Origin: Verrucomicrobiota bacterium | GTDB lineage: Bacteria; Verrucomicrobiota; Verrucomicrobiia; Opitutales; Opitutaceae | Assembly: GCA_028293565.1 (NCBI GenBank) | Contig: JAQGON010000111.1 | Coordinates: 1 to 64,000, forward strand | Length of the DNA stretch: 64,000 nucleotides | Reading direction: 5' to 3' | In this document: piece after piece, positions 1 to 9,341 of the stretch | Position numbering within the stretch: the stretch's first letter is position 1 | How the letters are laid out: every line of letters begins with the position of its first letter | The notes under the pieces: model-generated | What the model was told of the DNA's origin: nothing | The model's input: only the letters and a program-made list of their open reading frames with translations | The model's database searches: none | Made by a program: the position numbers and the translations under genes

Positions 1-219
1 GCCGCCTGCGCCGGCGCCGCGCGCGCGGGCGTGGCGGTCGTCCGCAGCTCCCGGACGGGCGGCGGAGTCGTCGAGCGAAACATCGAGGTCAAGGACGACG
101 AGCTCGGCTTCATCGCCTCCGAGGAGCTGAATCCGCAGAAAGCGCGCGTCCTCCTGATGCTCGGGCTGGCGCGCACCTCCGATCCCGCGGCGCTGCAGGC
201 GATGTTCTTCGCCTACTGA
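1..219 (+). CDS. L-asparaginase (type II-like), C-terminal part, truncated by window start
   Basis: Frame open from base 1; C-terminus GFIASEELNPQKARVLLMLGLARTSDPAALQAMFFAY is typical of asparaginase. Confidence 0.85.
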   Translation, partial: AACAGAARAGVAVVRSSRTGGGVVERNIEVKDDELGFIASEELNPQKARVLLMLGLARTSDPAALQAMFFAY

Positions 220-854
220 TGCCCGACACCTTCCAGCTGCCGGTGTGGGTCGATCTCGGGGCCACGTTCGCCTTCGCCCTGGCCGGAACGCTCGCCGCGA
301 TGAAACGCGGGTACGATGTCGTCGGCATGTTCTTTCTCGCCCTCGCGTCGGGCATCGGCGGCGGCCTCATCCGCGACGCGGTCTTCATTCACAGCGACGG
401 TCCGACGCCGCTCTTGACGGATCCGCGCTACATCGAGGCGATCGCGGTCGCGACGATCGCCGGCGCGCTGTTCGGCCGCCAGATCAAGCGGTTTCACCGC
501 GTCGTCGCGGTGATCGACGCCCTCGGCCTCGGCGCCTACGCGGTCTACGGCACGCAGAAATCGCTCGATGCCGAGCTGGCCGTGCCCGCCGCGATCCTCG
601 TCGGCGTGATCAACGCGGCCGGCGGCGGGCTCCTGCGCGACATCATCACCGGCGAGGAGCCGCTCGTCTTCAAACCCGGGCAGTTCTATGTGCTCACCGC
701 CGTGGCGGGCGCGGTGACGTTCGTCTTCCTGACGGTGCAGATCGAGATGCGCGCGACGCCGGCGGCGCTGGCGGCGATCGCGCTGACCTTCGTGTTCCGG
801 GCGCTCGCGATCACCTTCAACTGGAGAACCGTCTCGGTGAGCGACGCGGGGTGA
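219..854 (+). CDS. Trimeric intracellular cation channel family / UPF0126 membrane protein
   Basis: Two hydrophobic repeats with GGGLIRD / GGGLLRD motifs; TGATG overlap with upstream gene. Confidence 0.85.
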   Translation: MPDTFQLPVWVDLGATFAFALAGTLAAMKRGYDVVGMFFLALASGIGGGLIRDAVFIHSDGPTPLLTDPRYIEAIAVATIAGALFGRQIKRFHRVVAVIDALGLGAYAVYGTQKSLDAELAVPAAILVGVINAAGGGLLRDIITGEEPLVFKPGQFYVLTAVAGAVTFVFLTVQIEMRATPAALAAIALTFVFRALAITFNWRTVSVSDAG

Positions 855-962
855 GGGCGGCCCGCCCGCGCGCCGGACGAACCAAGCCGGTTTTCGCGGG
901 TCTGATGCGGTGGATGCATGTCTGTCCCGGCTGCTTCCGCTTCAACTTCCAGATTCTCGTCC

Positions 963-1607
963 ATGCGAACTCCACTCGTTGGTTTCATCCAGCGTCGGCG
1001 TGCCCTCCGGTTCCTCCTGCCGGTCGGCCTCGCCCTCCTTTGCGCGCCCGCATCGCGTGCCACTACGGTCATTGCGCCGAGCTTCGACGAACTCGTTAAC
1101 CAGGCGGATTATATCGTCCGTGCCGTGGTGAGGTCCGTGGTGCCCGAAAACCGCCTGATGCCCGGCGGCGGCCACACCATCTTTTCCAAGGTCGAACTGT
1201 CGGTCACGGAAACCATCGCCGGCTCGCCGCCCGCCCGTGTCGTGCTCGACGTCCTCGGCGGCACCTTCGAGGGCCGGAATCTTTCCATCGAGGGCGCGCC
1301 GAATTTCGCCGTCGGCGACGAGGGGATCTATTTCGTCCAGGGAAACGGAAAGCAGATCTACCCGCTCGTCCGGATGATGCACGGCCTCTATCCGATCCAG
1401 AAGGAGCCCGCCACCGGCCGCGAATACATGATCCGCAGCAACGGCCAGCCGCTGGTCGACGTCAGCCAGGTTTCCCAGGACCACGAGGAATCGTCGGCCC
1501 TCGATCGCCGCGCCCAGGTCGCGCGCGCGCTCACTCCCGCCGAGTTTGTCACGAAAATCCGGGCGGCCGCCCATGAGCCCCACCTGCGTGCATCCTCCGT
1601 CCGTTAA
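963..1607 (+). CDS. Secreted hypothetical protein upstream of matrixin protease
   Basis: ORF 918-1607; internal ATG at 963 gives signal-peptide-like N-terminus MRTPLVGFIQRRRALRFLLPVGLALLCAPASRA. Confidence 0.65.
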   Translation: MRTPLVGFIQRRRALRFLLPVGLALLCAPASRATTVIAPSFDELVNQADYIVRAVVRSVVPENRLMPGGGHTIFSKVELSVTETIAGSPPARVVLDVLGGTFEGRNLSIEGAPNFAVGDEGIYFVQGNGKQIYPLVRMMHGLYPIQKEPATGREYMIRSNGQPLVDVSQVSQDHEESSALDRRAQVARALTPAEFVTKIRAAAHEPHLRASSVR

Positions 1608-3801
1608 GTTTTTTCTCGGCGCCCTGCTCGCCCTCGCGGGGGCCGCCTCGGCCCTGGCCTATTCCTACATCGACAGCCCCTCTGTCGCGGTGTGGCAGCC
1701 GGGCACGATCAGCATCCAGATCAAGCTCGGCACGGCGACGACGCTCAGCGACGGAACCAACCACAGCACGAGCGTGCAGACGGCGATGACGACGTGGAAC
1801 AACTACCTCGGCGTCGTGCAGTTCTCGGCCCAGGTCGTGGCCGCCGGCACTTCCGACAGCAGCAACAACATCAACGAAATCGTCTTCGCGACCAAGGTCG
1901 AGGGACAGGACTTCGGCGCCGGCGTCCTCGCGGTCACCCTGTCGTCGACGTATCCCTCGATTCACGAGCGCGTCGAGTCCGACATTCTTTTCAACACCAA
2001 CGCGATCACCTGGGATTCCTATCGCGGTCCCCAGACTTCGAACGGCGCCAAGGACATCCGGCGCGTCGCGTTGCACGAGCTCGGCCACGTGCTGGGACTC
2101 GATCATCCGGACGACCACGGCCAGACCGTCGTCGCCATCATGAACAAGGCGGTCAGCGACATCGACGCGCTGACCGCCGACGACATCGCCGGCGCGCAGT
2201 CGCTTTATCGCGCGCCCGGCCCGACGACCCCTGCGTCCAACGACAATTTCTCCGGCGCGACCTCGATCGTTCTCGTCAACAACGCGGCTCAGCTCGCCGG
2301 CACCACGATCTACGGCACGAAGGAGAACGGCGAACCGAACCATGCCGGCTACCCCGGTGGAAAATCGGGGTGGTGGAAGTGGGCCGCCACCGGCGCCGGC
2401 ACCATGACGATCACGCTCAACGGCAGCCAGTTCGACACCATCATGGGCGTCTACACCGGCGCGTCGGTGGGCGCCCTGAGCACGGTGGCGTCGAACGATG
2501 ACACGACCGCCGGCTCGCTCAGCTACAGCACCGTCACTTTCGCCACGACGGCGGGAACAACCTACTGGATCGGAGTCGACGGGTTCGGCGCCCAGAGCGG
2601 CGTGGTCGCGCTGACTGTCAGTTTCTCGCCCGTCGCGTCCAACTCGGTGCCGACGATCACCTCTCATCCCGCCAGCACCTCGGCCTCCGTGGGCGCATCC
2701 GTGCAGTTTTCCGTCGCGGCCACGGGCACCCCCGCGCCGGCTTATCAATGGCAGCGCCTCGCGGTGGGCTCGGGCGCGTGGGTCAATCTCGCGAACGGCG
2801 GCAGTTATTCCGGGGTGAACGGCGCCACGCTGACCGTTTCGTCCCTCACCACCGCGATGAATGGCGACCAGTTCCGCTGCATCGCCACCAACATCGCGGG
2901 CAGCGCCACCAGCGGCCAGGCGATGCTCACCGTGAACACTGCGACTCCGGTGAACGTCGGACACCTGATCAACCTTTCCGTCCGCACGAATGCCGGCACG
3001 GACGCGCAGACCCTGATCGTCGGATTGGTGGTGGGCGGCTCCGGCACGAGCGGCAACAAGCCGCTGCTCCTCCGCGGAGCCGGCCCGACGCTCACGAGCT
3101 TCGGGGTGCCCGGCGCGCTGGCGGACCCCATCGTGGAACTTTACTCGCAGCCCGGTTCGGTGCTGATCACCACGAACAACAACTGGGGCGGCGACGCCCA
3201 GGTGGCCGGCGTCGGATCGGCCGTCGGAGCCTTTCCCTTCGCCTCCTCCACGAGCCTCGACGCCGCGCTCTACACCACTCCGGCTGGCGGAGTTTATTCG
3301 GTGAAGGTGCTCGGCGCCGCCAGCACGACAGGAATTGCGCTCGCGGAAATCTACGACGCCACCGCCGCGGGAACCTTCGGCGCGACCACTCCGCGGCTGA
3401 TCAACGTGTCCGCCCGGACGCAGGTCGGCACCGATGCCAACATCCTGATCGCAGGCTTTGTCATCGGTGGCACCACTCCCTGCACCGTCATGATCCGCGG
3501 CGTCGGCCCCACGCTGGGGAACTACGGCGTGCCTGGCGTGCTGGCGAATCCGCAGCTGACCCTTTTTCAGACCAACAACGGCGTGAACACCCAGGTCGGG
3601 TACAACGACGATTGGGGGCAGGCGGCCAATGCCGGCGTCGTGGCGACCACCTCGACCCAGGTCGGCGCGTTCGATCTCGCCAGCGGCAGCAAGGACGCCG
3701 TCATCCTGATCACGCTGCAGCCCGGCGTGTACTCGGCGCAGGTGTCGGGTGTCGGCAACACCACCGGCGTGGCGCTCGTGGAAATTTACGAGGTGCCCTA
3801 G
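1573..3801 (+). CDS. Secreted matrixin-family zinc metalloprotease with Ig-like domain and duplicated C-terminal domain
   Basis: Signal peptide; HELGHVLGLDHPDD zinc motif; Ig-like ITSHPASTSASVGASVQFSVAATG...; two ~140-aa C-terminal repeats. Start ATG 1573 preferred over 1546. Confidence 0.85.
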   Translation: MSPTCVHPPSVKFFLGALLALAGAASALAYSYIDSPSVAVWQPGTISIQIKLGTATTLSDGTNHSTSVQTAMTTWNNYLGVVQFSAQVVAAGTSDSSNNINEIVFATKVEGQDFGAGVLAVTLSSTYPSIHERVESDILFNTNAITWDSYRGPQTSNGAKDIRRVALHELGHVLGLDHPDDHGQTVVAIMNKAVSDIDALTADDIAGAQSLYRAPGPTTPASNDNFSGATSIVLVNNAAQLAGTTIYGTKENGEPNHAGYPGGKSGWWKWAATGAGTMTITLNGSQFDTIMGVYTGASVGALSTVASNDDTTAGSLSYSTVTFATTAGTTYWIGVDGFGAQSGVVALTVSFSPVASNSVPTITSHPASTSASVGASVQFSVAATGTPAPAYQWQRLAVGSGAWVNLANGGSYSGVNGATLTVSSLTTAMNGDQFRCIATNIAGSATSGQAMLTVNTATPVNVGHLINLSVRTNAGTDAQTLIVGLVVGGSGTSGNKPLLLRGAGPTLTSFGVPGALADPIVELYSQPGSVLITTNNNWGGDAQVAGVGSAVGAFPFASSTSLDAALYTTPAGGVYSVKVLGAASTTGIALAEIYDATAAGTFGATTPRLINVSARTQVGTDANILIAGFVIGGTTPCTVMIRGVGPTLGNYGVPGVLANPQLTLFQTNNGVNTQVGYNDDWGQAANAGVVATTSTQVGAFDLASGSKDAVILITLQPGVYSAQVSGVGNTTGVALVEIYEVP

Positions 3802-3822
3802 GCTCGTCGGACGCGGGTCTGC

Positions 3823-3930
3823 GGGTAGCACGGGTCTCCGACCCGTGTGGGCGGACTCTGCCAACGGAGAACTTTGAGCACACCCGTTTAGCTCGAGTCC
3901 ATCTTCATGGGTCGGAGACCCGTGCCACCC
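3823..3930. repeat. Palindromic intergenic repeat family A, copy 1
   Basis: GGGTAGCACGGGTCTCCGACCCGTG...ATGGGTCGGAGACCCGTGCCACCC; near-identical in reverse orientation to 34599-34704. Confidence 0.8.
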
Positions 3931-4070
3931 GCTCCAAGGCGCTGGTCCGTGAGCATGCCCGCCTTGGAGACGCGGCGCTGCCCGGAAGAATTCTCCGGGT
4001 TCATGTCCGGATTGAACTGAATCGTTCGTTGGATCATTGAACGCGCCCGAAATCCTTCCCTTTCCTCTCA

Positions 4071-4547
4071 ATGAACGCCGTCCCGTCTCCTTCCTCGAAT
4101 CGCGAACTCATTCTCACCCGCATCATCGACGCCCCGCGGTCCCGCGTCTACCAGGCGTGGACCCAGCCCGAGCTGCTCAAGCAGTGGTTCGCACCGCTGC
4201 CCTACACGACCCCGAAGGTCGAGGTCGACGTCCGGCCAGGGGGTTCCAGCCTCGTCGTCATGCGCGGTCCCGATGGAAACGAGTTCCCGAACCGGGGCGT
4301 TTATCTCGAGGTGGTGGAGAACGAGCGGCTCGTCGTCACCGATGCTTACACGCGGGCGTGGGAGCCCTCCGACAAACCGTTCATGACCGTGATCCTCACG
4401 TTCGAGGAGCTGGGCGGAAAGACAAAGTACACCGCGCGGGTGCTGCACTGGACGGCCGCCGACCGTGAAGCCCACGAGAAGATGGGATTTCACCAGGGCT
4501 GGGGCCAGTGCGCCGACCAGCTGGCGAAACTCGTCACGCAACGCTGA
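4071..4547 (+). CDS. SRPBCC / AHSA1-like (activator of Hsp90 homolog-like) domain protein
   Basis: RIIDAPRSRVYQAWTQPELLKQWFAP ... MTVILTFEELGGKTKYT. Confidence 0.85.
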   Translation: MNAVPSPSSNRELILTRIIDAPRSRVYQAWTQPELLKQWFAPLPYTTPKVEVDVRPGGSSLVVMRGPDGNEFPNRGVYLEVVENERLVVTDAYTRAWEPSDKPFMTVILTFEELGGKTKYTARVLHWTAADREAHEKMGFHQGWGQCADQLAKLVTQR

Positions 4548-4559
4548 CGCCGGGTTCCG

Positions 4560-4640
4560 GCCTGCGAAGATCGCAAAGGGCACGAAGGCCCGGAGCTTTG
4601 TTTCTGGCTCTTCGCGCCCTTCCCGATCTTCGTGGTGAAA
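4560..4640. repeat. Intergenic palindromic repeat family C, copy 1
   Basis: GCGAAGATCGCAAAGGGCACGAAGGCC ... CTCTTCGCGCCCTTCCCGATCTTCGTGGTGAAAA; related to 24917, 42297 and 43552 copies. Confidence 0.65.
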
Positions 4641-4650
4641 ATTCCGGATC

Positions 4651-6123
4651 ATGACGACTTCACCCCAGGGGCGCGCGCGCGCGGTTTTGCAACGGATCGC
4701 CCATCGCGTAATGCTCGAGCGGGGCCTTGAGCCGGATTTTTCCCCGGCCGCGCTCGTCGAACTCTCCCAGCTCCAGCGGCCCGCGCCCGCCGCCGCCGGC
4801 ACCCGGGACCTGCGCGCCCTTGTCTGGTGTTCGATCGACAACGACGACTCCCGCGACCTCGACCAGCTCTCGGTCGCCGTGCCGCTGCCCGACGGCACCG
4901 TGAAACTCCTCGTCGCCGTCGCGGACGTCGCCGCCCTCCTCCGCCAGGGCTCGGTGCTCGATGCGCATGCGCAGGAAAACACGACCTCCGTCTACACTGC
5001 GGGACAGATTTTCCCGATGCTCCCGGAAAAGCTCTCGACCGATCTCACCTCGCTGAACTTCGAGGCCGACCGGCTGGCGGTGATCGTCGAAATGGTTTTC
5101 TCCGCCGACGGCGAAATGGTGAAATCCGACGTCTACGAGGCCAGCGTCCGGAATCACGCCAAGCTCGCTTACCCCAGCGTCGCGGAATGGCTCGAGAAAC
5201 GCGGGCCGATGCCCTCGCCCATCGGGCCGGTGCCGGGCCTGGCAGAAAACATCCGGCTCCAGCACGGGCTCGCGCAAAAGCTGCGGGAGCGGCGGCACCT
5301 GCGCGGCGCACTCTCGCTGCAGACGATCGAGGCGCGGCCGGTGTTCGCCGGCGACATCCTGCAGGATCTGCGGGCCGAGGAAAGCAACGTCGCCCGGAAC
5401 CTGATCGAGGAACTGATGGTCGCCGCCAACGGCGTGACCGCGCGGTTCCTCGCCGCCCGAAAACTTCCGTCCATGCGCCGCGTGGTGCGCACGCCGCTCC
5501 ATTGGGACCGCATCGTCGAGCTCGCGGCGGCGCGCCATTTCGTTCTGCCGGCGGCGCCCGACGGGATCGCGCTGGAGAAATTCCTGCTCGCCGCCCGCGA
5601 CTCCAGCCCCGCCGATTTCCCGGACCTTTCCCTGAGCGTGATCAAACTCCTCGGCGCCGGCGAATATGTCGTCGAGCTTCCCGGGACCACCGCCCCCGGC
5701 CACTTCGGGCTCGCGGTGCGGGATTACGCCCATTCCACCGCGCCGAACCGCCGCTTCCCGGATCTGGTGACGCAGCGGCTTCTCAAGGCGGCGCTGGCGG
5801 GAAAACCAGGGCCCTACTCCAACGACGCGTTGACCGCGCTCGCCGCCCACTGCACGGAGCAGGAGGACGCCGCGAAAAAGGTCGAACGCCAGCTGGTGAA
5901 ATCGGCCGCCGCCCTGCTGCTCGAAAATCGCATCGGCGAGGAGTTCTCGGCCAACGTCACGGGAGCGTCCGACAAGGGCGTGTTCGTCCGCCTGCATCAG
6001 CCGCCCGTCGAGGGAAAACTCCTCAGCGGCGGAACCGGCCTGAAGGTCGGCGACCGCGTCCGCGTCCAGCTCGCGCACACCGACGTCGAACGCGGATTCA
6101 TCGATCTCAACCGGATCGGATAA
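4651..6123 (+). CDS. RNB-domain ribonuclease (RNase II/R family)
   Basis: SIDNDDSRDLDQLSVAVPLPDG RNB active-site motif; C-terminal S1-like segment GVFVRLHQPPVEGKL...GDRVRVQL. Confidence 0.85.
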   Translation: MTTSPQGRARAVLQRIAHRVMLERGLEPDFSPAALVELSQLQRPAPAAAGTRDLRALVWCSIDNDDSRDLDQLSVAVPLPDGTVKLLVAVADVAALLRQGSVLDAHAQENTTSVYTAGQIFPMLPEKLSTDLTSLNFEADRLAVIVEMVFSADGEMVKSDVYEASVRNHAKLAYPSVAEWLEKRGPMPSPIGPVPGLAENIRLQHGLAQKLRERRHLRGALSLQTIEARPVFAGDILQDLRAEESNVARNLIEELMVAANGVTARFLAARKLPSMRRVVRTPLHWDRIVELAAARHFVLPAAPDGIALEKFLLAARDSSPADFPDLSLSVIKLLGAGEYVVELPGTTAPGHFGLAVRDYAHSTAPNRRFPDLVTQRLLKAALAGKPGPYSNDALTALAAHCTEQEDAAKKVERQLVKSAAALLLENRIGEEFSANVTGASDKGVFVRLHQPPVEGKLLSGGTGLKVGDRVRVQLAHTDVERGFIDLNRIG

Positions 6124-6321
6124 CCGCCCGAACGCCCGCGCCACGCGGATCGCGGAAACGCAGAGACCAGGACGCGGCATTTTCACGGGTTTTCCGTTCC
6201 CGCGCTTCCGCGGCGTCCTATTATTCAGGAGCCGCCGCGATCGCGCGAAATTACCGTTTGCGCTCCGATTATCCGGTTTCCAGTGTCCCGTCCTTCCGTT
6301 CGCAGGCAGAATCACCCCGCG

Positions 6322-7395
6322 ATGCCCACCCCAGCAGTTGCCGTCCGTTGCGCCCTGGGCACCTGCCTGCTCGCGATGCTCGCGAGCTGCGCCCGGCCCG
6401 ACGCATCCGTCCCGGCCGAATCCGTGCGGACCGCCCGCGTGGCGCTCCACGACATCGTCGACACCGTCGAGATCACCGGCGAAGTCGTGCCGGTCATCCT
6501 CACGGAAATCAAATCGGAGATCAGCGGCCGCGTGGTGCGCGTGAACGCCCGCCCGGGAGAAGCCGTCAAGGCTTCGCAGGTGCTCGTCGAGCTGGACCGG
6601 ACCCAGCTGGACAGCGAGCTCCATGAAGCCGAGCGGCTCGTCGAGGCGGCGGGAATCTCCGCCGAGCACATGCTGAAGGACCTGCGCCGTCTCGAGAATC
6701 TGCATACGGCGGCCGTCGTCACCGAGAAGGATCTCATCGACGCCCAGGTGAACCGCGATCTCGCGATCAACAACCTCGAGGTTCTGCGCGCCCGCCTCGA
6801 CGCCTCCAAGGAGCGCCTCGCCAAGGCGGTGATCCGCGCGCCGCACGACGGCGTCGTGCTCCAGCACACCCTCCGCGAGGGCCAGGTCATCGTGGGCGCC
6901 ACGTCGTTCTCCCAAGGAACGGTCCTGATGCAGGTCGCGGACCTCACCCAGCTGTTCGTCGAAACGAAGATCAACGAAATCGATTCCCCGCGGGTCAAGC
7001 CGGGCATGAAGGCGAGGATTTCATTCGATACGATTCACGACACCACGTACCCCGCGGTCATCGAGACGGTCGCCCCGTCGGCGACGATCGTCGACCAGGT
7101 GCGGGTTTTCCTCGTCCGGATCCGGTTCGAGGGCGCCGACGCGCGGATCAAGCCGGGAATCAGCGCCAATGTCTCCCTTCCGGTCGAGGAGGTCCACGGC
7201 GTGCCGGCGGTTCCGCTCGCGGCCATCTTCATGGATGGCGCGCGGCGCTTTGTTTACCGCCGGGAACAGGCGGACTTCGTGCGGGTTCCCGTCGCGATCG
7301 GCGTCAACGACCTCGACTGGGTTGAAATCCGCTCGGGCCTGAAATCGAACGACGAGATCGCGCTGGTGCGGCCCACCTCCGCCCGCGACCAATAA
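6322..7395 (+). CDS. Efflux periplasmic adaptor (HlyD/MacA-like membrane fusion lipoprotein)
   Basis: Lipobox-like LLAMLASC; VNARPGEAVKASQVLVELDRTQLDSEL biotinyl-lipoyl-like segment; adjacent MacB-type ABC genes. Confidence 0.85.
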   Translation: MPTPAVAVRCALGTCLLAMLASCARPDASVPAESVRTARVALHDIVDTVEITGEVVPVILTEIKSEISGRVVRVNARPGEAVKASQVLVELDRTQLDSELHEAERLVEAAGISAEHMLKDLRRLENLHTAAVVTEKDLIDAQVNRDLAINNLEVLRARLDASKERLAKAVIRAPHDGVVLQHTLREGQVIVGATSFSQGTVLMQVADLTQLFVETKINEIDSPRVKPGMKARISFDTIHDTTYPAVIETVAPSATIVDQVRVFLVRIRFEGADARIKPGISANVSLPVEEVHGVPAVPLAAIFMDGARRFVYRREQADFVRVPVAIGVNDLDWVEIRSGLKSNDEIALVRPTSARDQ

Positions 7396-7408
7396 TCCTC
7401 CGGGTCCG

Positions 7409-8098
7409 ATGACGTCGCTGCCCGCACCGCTCATCGAGCTCGAGGACGTGCGGAAGACCTACCGCATGGGCGACGAGGATGTCCACGCGCTCGCCGGCGT
7501 CACGCTCACGATCGGCTCCGGCGAATTCGTCGCGGTCGTCGGTCCGTCCGGCTCGGGCAAGAGCACGCTGATGCATCTCCTCGGCCTGATGGATCGGCCC
7601 ACCTCCGGCCGCCTGTCCTTCGGCGGCCAGGATGTTTCGCGCCTGAGTTCGTCCGCCCAGGCCACGCATCGCGCGCGCAAGCTCGGCTTCGTGTTTCAGT
7701 CCTTCAATCTCCTTCCGCGCCTGTCCGTCATGGACAACGTGCTGCTGCCCCTGAGCTATGCGCGCGACGGCGGCAAGGACGGCCGGCGCCGCGCGGCGGA
7801 GGCGCTCGAGCGGGTCGGGCTCTCGCACCGGGCGCGGCACCGGCCCGGCCAGCTCTCCGGCGGGGAGCGCCAGCGCGCCGGCATCGCGCGGGCGCTGGTG
7901 AATCGCCCCGAGCTGATCCTCGCCGACGAACCGACGGGCAATCTGGACGGACAGAATGTCGAACGGATTCTGGAGCTCTTCCGCGAGCTGCACTCCGGAG
8001 GGCAGACCATCGTGCTGGTGACGCACGACACCAACGTCGCCGCCTCCGCCCGCCGCCAAATCCGGATGCAGAACGGCCGGGTCGCCCCCGCCGCCTGA
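7409..8098 (+). CDS. ABC transporter ATP-binding protein (MacB/LolD type)
   Basis: Walker A GPSGSGKST; signature LSGGERQRAGIARAL; Walker B LILADEPTG. Confidence 0.95.
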   Translation: MTSLPAPLIELEDVRKTYRMGDEDVHALAGVTLTIGSGEFVAVVGPSGSGKSTLMHLLGLMDRPTSGRLSFGGQDVSRLSSSAQATHRARKLGFVFQSFNLLPRLSVMDNVLLPLSYARDGGKDGRRRAAEALERVGLSHRARHRPGQLSGGERQRAGIARALVNRPELILADEPTGNLDGQNVERILELFRELHSGGQTIVLVTHDTNVAASARRQIRMQNGRVAPAA

Positions 8099-8103
8099 CG
8101 CGC

Positions 8104-9333
8104 ATGAATCCCGTTCGCGAAGGCATGGGCCAGGGATTTCGCGAGATCCGCGCCACTCCCTTCCGCGCGGCGCTCACGATCCTCGCCGTCGCGGCGGGAG
8201 TCGCCGCACTCGTGGCGATGCTCGGCGTGCTCGAATCGATGCTCGGCACGATGAAGACGTACAACACCGCGCGCGGCGGGCTGACCAAGATTGCGGTCAT
8301 CGACCAGGCGATCCCGGCCGCGCAGGCGCACCTCAAATTTCTTTCGCCGGGCCGCTCGCTGCGCGACGCCGAAGCCCTCCGCCGCAACGCGACGCTCATC
8401 CGCCATGTCTCGCCCGAGGTCGATCTCAGCTGGCAGCCGGTCGCGCATGGCGCGGATGCGGACTGGGCGATGATCCACGGATCCACCGCCGCCGCGGGCG
8501 CGCTCTACGATCTCGAGCTCGCCCAGGGCCGGTTCCTCAGCGATCTCGACTGCGCTCAATTCTCGTCGGTCTGCGTCCTCGGCGCCGAAGTCGCCCTGCA
8601 GGTCCTGCCGCCCGGCCAGCCCGTGCTCGGCGAGAGATTCCGGATCGGCTCGCAGGCGTTCATCGTGGTGGGCGTGCTGCGTCGCTATGAATCGCGGCAG
8701 GCCGGGCGCAACGCCCTGTGGCGGCGCAACTGGACCGTCTGGATCCCCCTGACCACGGCGCAGAAACGGTTCACGGGCTCGCGGCATGTCGATACGCTCG
8801 AAATGCAGGTCGCGGATCTCGCCCAGCTGATCCCGGCGATGGACGAGGTGGAGGGGATCGTGCGGCCGATGCACCGGTGGGTGCGCGATTTCAAGGTCGA
8901 GAACCAGCTCGCGATCCTGCAGGACTTCGGGCGCCAGCAGCAGCGGCTGCGCGCCTCGCTCGGCGGGGTCGCCGCGCTTTCGCTCGTGATCGGCGGGATC
9001 GGCGTCATGAGCGTCATGCTGGCCGGGGTGAACGACCGCATCCGGGAAATCGGCGTGCGCAAGGCGCTCGGCGCGCAGCAGTCGGACATCTTTCTCCAGT
9101 TCCTGTTCGAAGCCGTGGGCGTCAGCCTGCTGGGCGGTCTCGCCGGAGTGGTGGGCGGCGTCGGCCTGATTCGTCTCCTCGCGCGCCTGATGGTCGAGCA
9201 ACCGCCGGTGCTGGTTCCGAGCGCGCTCTGTCTCGGCGCCGCCGCCAGCATCGCGACCGGCCTGCTCGCCGGGATTTATCCTGCGCTGCGCGCCGCGGCG
9301 CTCGATCCGATCGACGCGCTGCGCACCGAATAG
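8104..9333 (+). CDS. ABC transporter permease (MacB/FtsX-like)
   Basis: N-terminal FRAALTILAVAAGVAALVAMLG; C-terminal NDRIREIGVRKALGAQQSDIFLQFLFEA. Confidence 0.92.
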   Translation: MNPVREGMGQGFREIRATPFRAALTILAVAAGVAALVAMLGVLESMLGTMKTYNTARGGLTKIAVIDQAIPAAQAHLKFLSPGRSLRDAEALRRNATLIRHVSPEVDLSWQPVAHGADADWAMIHGSTAAAGALYDLELAQGRFLSDLDCAQFSSVCVLGAEVALQVLPPGQPVLGERFRIGSQAFIVVGVLRRYESRQAGRNALWRRNWTVWIPLTTAQKRFTGSRHVDTLEMQVADLAQLIPAMDEVEGIVRPMHRWVRDFKVENQLAILQDFGRQQQRLRASLGGVAALSLVIGGIGVMSVMLAGVNDRIREIGVRKALGAQQSDIFLQFLFEAVGVSLLGGLAGVVGGVGLIRLLARLMVEQPPVLVPSALCLGAAASIATGLLAGIYPALRAAALDPIDALRTE

Positions 9334-9341
9334 GATCTACC

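Noticed and set aside
1549-4071. 840-aa minus-strand ORF antisense to the matrixin protease
   Set aside because: Arg/Gly/Asp/His-rich composition without recognisable domains; the plus strand has a clear signal peptide and zinc motif. High-GC shadow ORF.
6130-6240. Possible degenerate family-C repeat after the ribonuclease gene
   Set aside because: Only loose similarity (GCGGAAACGCAGAGACC...CGCGCTTCCGCGGCG); not close enough to the other copies.
8718-9341. N-terminal extension of the 622-aa ORF 8718-10586
   Set aside because: Overlaps the first permease out of frame; a permease-like start occurs at ATG 9342.
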